A stretch of 25,205 bases of DNA. Origin: JAUVZF01 sp964449275 (GTDB taxonomy: Bacteria; Planctomycetota; Phycisphaerae; FEN-1346). The DNA lies in contig CAYVAM010000047.1 in the NCBI GenBank assembly GCA_964449275.1, positions 1-25,205 of the forward strand, given 5' to 3'. The stretch's first letter is position 1; each line of letters opens with the position of its first letter. Under the pieces are notes generated by a model. It saw nothing but the letters and a program-made list of their open reading frames with translations. It did not search any database and was not told where the DNA came from. This document shows positions 22,601 to 25,205 of the stretch, piece by piece. Position numbers and translations under genes: made by a program.

Positions 22601-25205
22601 TCAACCTCGACAAGACCGGCGACGGCGCAATCGTCTTCGACCGCACCGACGTCGCAGGCAACGCCGACGAGGTCCTCGTCAGGGTCTGGGCCGGCACCGT
22701 CGGCATCGTCAAGGACGCCGGCGGCATCGACCCGCTCGGCGGCGCTGTCGTCCAGATCCTGCCACCCGCCGACGTCGTCTTCGCCAGCAAGGACACCGAC
22801 GTCACCGTCGGCACCAAATTTGACATCGACGACCCCACCACGTTCACGGCCAAGAAGGCCTACAGCGGCACGGCCGGCGGCGCCAAGGTCACACTGACCG
22901 GCGCCATCGACGTTAACGCCCTGGCCACCCTTACCATGGCCACCGAGGACGGCTACACGCTGGCGTGGAACGCCACAGGCGCCGGCGGCGGAGACCTTAT
23001 CTACAACGCCGGCAACCACCAGGTCATCTCGGACATCAAGGGCCTCGGCAACGTCAGCCTGGCCCAGGCCGGCGCGGTCGTCGAGGTCCTCAACGACGAC
23101 GCCTTCGCCGCCGCACAGACGGTTGACATCGCACCGGACGCCTTCCTGAAGATGACCGGCACGGGCTTACCGGCCGGCCCGAATATGCCCAGCAGCACGA
23201 CCGTCGAGGCCCTCGGAGCCCTCGGCGGCGACATCACCAAGGCCACCTACGGCGCCGGCGGAAACGTCACACTGGTCGACAGTTCCGTCCTCGCACACAC
23301 GACCGGCGCCGAACCGCTCGTCGCGAACCTGCCGCCGTTCGCCCTGCTCTACCGCGGCATCACCGACACCGCAGCCACCTACATCATCGGTGACGGCGGC
23401 GGCGCCAACGACATTTACAAGGGCGCCATGTTCTCGCCGGCCTGGACCTCCCAAGTGCCCCACACCATATCGGGACCCGGCCTTTTCTACGGCGAGGTCC
23501 CCGGCATGACCAACGACCAGGTTGACCCCAACCCCAATTGGTACGTCACCGTGGACCTGCACGAGACCGAGGACAGTATCCCCGGCAACACCACCGAGGT
23601 TTACACCGGCCAGTTCTACGACCTCGACGGCGTCGTCGAGTTCTGCGAACGCATCGACGACGAAACACGTATCTACATCGACGGCGTCAAGGTCCTCGAA
23701 AGCATCGACTGGAACGACCGCGCGTACGTCGCTCTGGCCCTGGACCCCCATCCCACGCTGGACGCCGGCTGGCACGAGTTCGAACTCCGTATCGGCAACG
23801 GCGGCGGCGGCGCCGGACCCATCGGCGGCGAACTCGGCATCGGCTTCGACCCCGCCGGCACCAGCGGCGCCGTCTACCCGGGCGCCTACGTCCACCTCGA
23901 GGACCCCGGCGACTCCTCGCTTTTGCGCGTCCAACTCCAGACCACCGACTTCGTCGGCACACTCCAGGAGGCCGCCGGCGCCAACGGCTTTGAGGTTCAC
24001 ATGACGCCGACCGTCGGCTTCATGCAGGCCACCTTCAACGCCGTCGCCGGCCACGAAATCAAACTCCTCGGCGACTTCAACCTCGGCCTGAGCAGCGCCT
24101 GGCGGAACGCGGCCTCCACGGCCGACACGTTCCTGCGGCAGGGCAGCACGCCGCCCGTCGGCGACGACCCCGGCACGACCGGCGACACCCTCCTGACGCT
24201 GCAAAGCATGAACGCCATCCCGGCCGGCGTCACCATGACCATCGAGAACGGCCGACTCGCCGTGGGCGCTACGAACGCCGTTGCGGACGACCCCGACGGG
24301 GACGATCCGCTGACCGGCGGCACGATGGTCATCGGCCAGAACGCGCTGTTCAACTGCGTCGACAACGCCGACGGACGAAGGCCCAGCACGGGCGACTACG
24401 AGGTCGCGGCCGGCGGCATCATCCGCATCAACAACAATAACCGCCTGAAAAACGGCGCCGGCTTCACATTCGACCCCGACGCCTACGTCTATATGGATTC
24501 CGAGATCAAGGTCAACGAAGCCGACCCGAACTACGAGGCCGGCGTCAACCTTGGCTTCGACAACGTCAACATCATCATCACGGACGACCGCTATCGCGAC
24601 GGCCTCTTCCTGGGCCAGGGGCGCCGCCTGACCACGCCCTCACGCCAGAACCAGAACACCGACGTAACCGGCGGGAACATGGGCATCATCGGCCCAAGCC
24701 TTTCGGCTCCCCCAACGTACGTCATCTTCTCGAACGCCCGCAAGGAGGACGGTCATCTCGAGATTCGCGCGAACGTCGAACTGCCCGGCGTGGACGTCTA
24801 CATCAACGACCCGCCCGGCACCCTCTTCAGCCTGCCCCAGCACGACAACACACTGCAGCGCGAAATCGTCGAAATGGACGGCTACGTCCTGTGGGACGAA
24901 GGCACCGCCACGTTCCAGAACCTCGACGTCCGCAACGGCCGCCTGCGCCTCGGCGAGAACAACAACTTCAACATCGTCTCCACCGGCAGCATGACGATTC
25001 GCAGCGGGGTCGAATACGTCGATCTCCGGGCCAACTATGATAACCTCGTGCCCCAACTCGCAGACGGCACCCTGTTCCCGAACGGCATCTTCGTCGAGAA
25101 CGGCCCGCGCCTCGAACTCCGGTATCGCCGCGACACCGGTGACGGCGATGTGATTCTGCAGCCCATCACCTTCCTCAACGTCGGCTCCGGCCTGACCACG
25201 TTCCA
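19687..25205 (+). CDS. Giant secreted LamG/PA14-like surface protein, 3' end beyond window
   Basis: The frame is open from ATG 19687 to the window end, giving at least 1839 residues, with no stop seen. GAGGGAG lies 6 bases upstream. A signal peptide ends near A-K-A-Q-A (about 30), followed by the opening Y-T-W-T-G-x-x-G-S-A-W-D-x-x-x-N-W typical of planctomycete and verrucomicrobial surface proteins. A first LamG/concanavalin-like domain spans about 239-447 (Y-Y-R-F-E-E, T-I-E-T-W-F, W-Y-H-V-V, L-Y-V-D-G, D-E-F-A-I-Y). A second spans about 658-885 (R-W-R-F-D-E, F-E-F-W, W-Y-K-D-G, N-E-F-R-I-Y). A PA14-like segment lies at about 1221-1400 (Y-T-G-Q-F-Y, R-I-Y-I-D-G-V-K-V-L). Gly/Ala/Thr/Asn-rich beta-repeat stretches fill the gaps. 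The composition is acidic with few cysteines. It probably binds glycans or forms surface matrix. Any sorting signal would be past the window. Confidence 0.85.
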   Translation, partial: MSSHNSWKGLAALVVATALVLAVAAPQAKAQATYTWTGTIGSAWDDPMNWDPSTGPPTGPDPVDTAKFTTAGIMAGHPVAELPVGATAATLSLENAGLTYTIQNGSLILGDVPTVTTGLLQQVDPGGGSMANNIISSDIEDASMGVKIDVQVASLTLSGKIGTFGLPLALAPGSKVDTGATLTVTNTSDDPGLQNHITGTLDVSGTLSGAGNALGSAAIVLDNGILNLDAGAPPSYEQVVMADSPVVYYRFEEANNTLPAVDTAGGDQNGIYLNQAAPGQTSASTRLGNAVVFDGNDDSVEIQADLTSPQMTIETWFNADTLSGWRSILNDDGWSASSLHYQFNNMPLRWCINGNGGDVLLDWAPNFVAGQWYHVVTTYDGASGAVELYVDGTNVFSGADNGNNDPVINHGNIGAWHGDDREWDGYMDEFAIYDTVLDPTQVANHYLMGGTGAVAEVTLGNDVTVKGFSQINPTGMVHLGDLTIHGGAIFNATGGGQPNDGLSFTSTTIDDTTPGAVTFNTALDVPAGPLTLGATGGDTITQSGAGTTTFTTVASNVGAGDTLTLQPNAGELAITGQVGGATDPITIHATVPAAGRLAITHADPASPSNIPVASTFQVNGGVLEMGTKGTQSSLGDASVVLNGGTMIHNASGLAAGARNRWRFDEVGVAGTVLTDSISSANATIIDQGAQDADVGTTVAGQLYMTGGGKNDSDYLKLDNGIISSLGDATFEFWATQKSVKNWGRIFSFGSSDSDVFLSAWTRGNDINTDALRWVDAGVTLGDNDSGNVSDTMAPFTIDQEFHLVYVVDEEATGPDSKTVVTWYKDGVLAGSFDTFDKLSDLGDTESVLGRSKWGDDTANAAYNEFRIYDAALDAAEIALSYAEGPDVATFSEADTDVHVTASAEIQTNGGGGYLGDLTIDKGLLLTTSGGWLGFDSTTLGLAGAGDYGVQTDGDLRVGQLLDSDQGGGLQSLNLDKTGDGAIVFDRTDVAGNADEVLVRVWAGTVGIVKDAGGIDPLGGAVVQILPPADVVFASKDTDVTVGTKFDIDDPTTFTAKKAYSGTAGGAKVTLTGAIDVNALATLTMATEDGYTLAWNATGAGGGDLIYNAGNHQVISDIKGLGNVSLAQAGAVVEVLNDDAFAAAQTVDIAPDAFLKMTGTGLPAGPNMPSSTTVEALGALGGDITKATYGAGGNVTLVDSSVLAHTTGAEPLVANLPPFALLYRGITDTAATYIIGDGGGANDIYKGAMFSPAWTSQVPHTISGPGLFYGEVPGMTNDQVDPNPNWYVTVDLHETEDSIPGNTTEVYTGQFYDLDGVVEFCERIDDETRIYIDGVKVLESIDWNDRAYVALALDPHPTLDAGWHEFELRIGNGGGGAGPIGGELGIGFDPAGTSGAVYPGAYVHLEDPGDSSLLRVQLQTTDFVGTLQEAAGANGFEVHMTPTVGFMQATFNAVAGHEIKLLGDFNLGLSSAWRNAASTADTFLRQGSTPPVGDDPGTTGDTLLTLQSMNAIPAGVTMTIENGRLAVGATNAVADDPDGDDPLTGGTMVIGQNALFNCVDNADGRRPSTGDYEVAAGGIIRINNNNRLKNGAGFTFDPDAYVYMDSEIKVNEADPNYEAGVNLGFDNVNIIITDDRYRDGLFLGQGRRLTTPSRQNQNTDVTGGNMGIIGPSLSAPPTYVIFSNARKEDGHLEIRANVELPGVDVYINDPPGTLFSLPQHDNTLQREIVEMDGYVLWDEGTATFQNLDVRNGRLRLGENNNFNIVSTGSMTIRSGVEYVDLRANYDNLVPQLADGTLFPNGIFVENGPRLELRYRRDTGDGDVILQPITFLNVGSGLTTF

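Overview
This is a GC-rich window that reads as a chromosomal segment of a planctomycete, most likely of the Phycisphaerae type. That placement is inferred from the combination of PEP-CTERM and dockerin-like tails, very long secreted LamG proteins, STAS/ATPase partner-switching genes, a WYL-type regulator and abundant palindromic intergenic repeats. No rRNA, tRNA, CRISPR array, transposase or phage gene was recognised. All genes share the same strongly G/C-ending codon use, so nothing looks recently acquired.

Layout. At 56-1042 (+) is a radical SAM enzyme that may be translated from a leaderless mRNA. Convergent to it, 1098-2325 (-) is a three-gene partner-switching operon (STAS, RsbW-like ATPase, STAS) behind a good sigma70-like promoter. 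At 2440-2743 lies a cluster of REP/BIME-like palindromes. At 2787-4880 (-) is a two-gene unit: an AmrS-type radical SAM enzyme (AmmeMemoRadiSam) followed by a beta-hydroxyacid dehydrogenase with a histone-H1-like basic tail. At 4957-5154 is a 57-bp tandem repeat. At 5177-6451 (-) is a site-2 protease with CBS domains. At 6873-10732 (-) are ligA and polX, two DNA-repair enzymes.

From 10990 to the window end every gene is on the plus strand and most products are exported. First comes a beta-strand-repeat protein with a dockerin-like pair of calcium loops and a PEP-CTERM anchor (10990-13158). A WYL regulator follows, whose near-consensus promoter starts inside the previous stop codon (13258-14229). 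Next are two tandem secreted paralogues of unknown family (14544-18282) that share a Cys-His-Asp arrangement suggestive of a transglutaminase-like fold. Then come rsmE (18407-19168) and a giant secreted LamG-LamG-PA14-like protein (19687 to beyond the window end) behind a long leader.

The part most likely to be undescribed is the pair of secreted Cys-His-Asp paralogues with their palindrome-rich leader. Next in interest are the dehydrogenase with the chromatin-like tail and the set of small palindromic repeats in most of the larger intergenic gaps. One repeat family recurs at three separate loci here (about 6.7, 9.0 and 19.2 kb).
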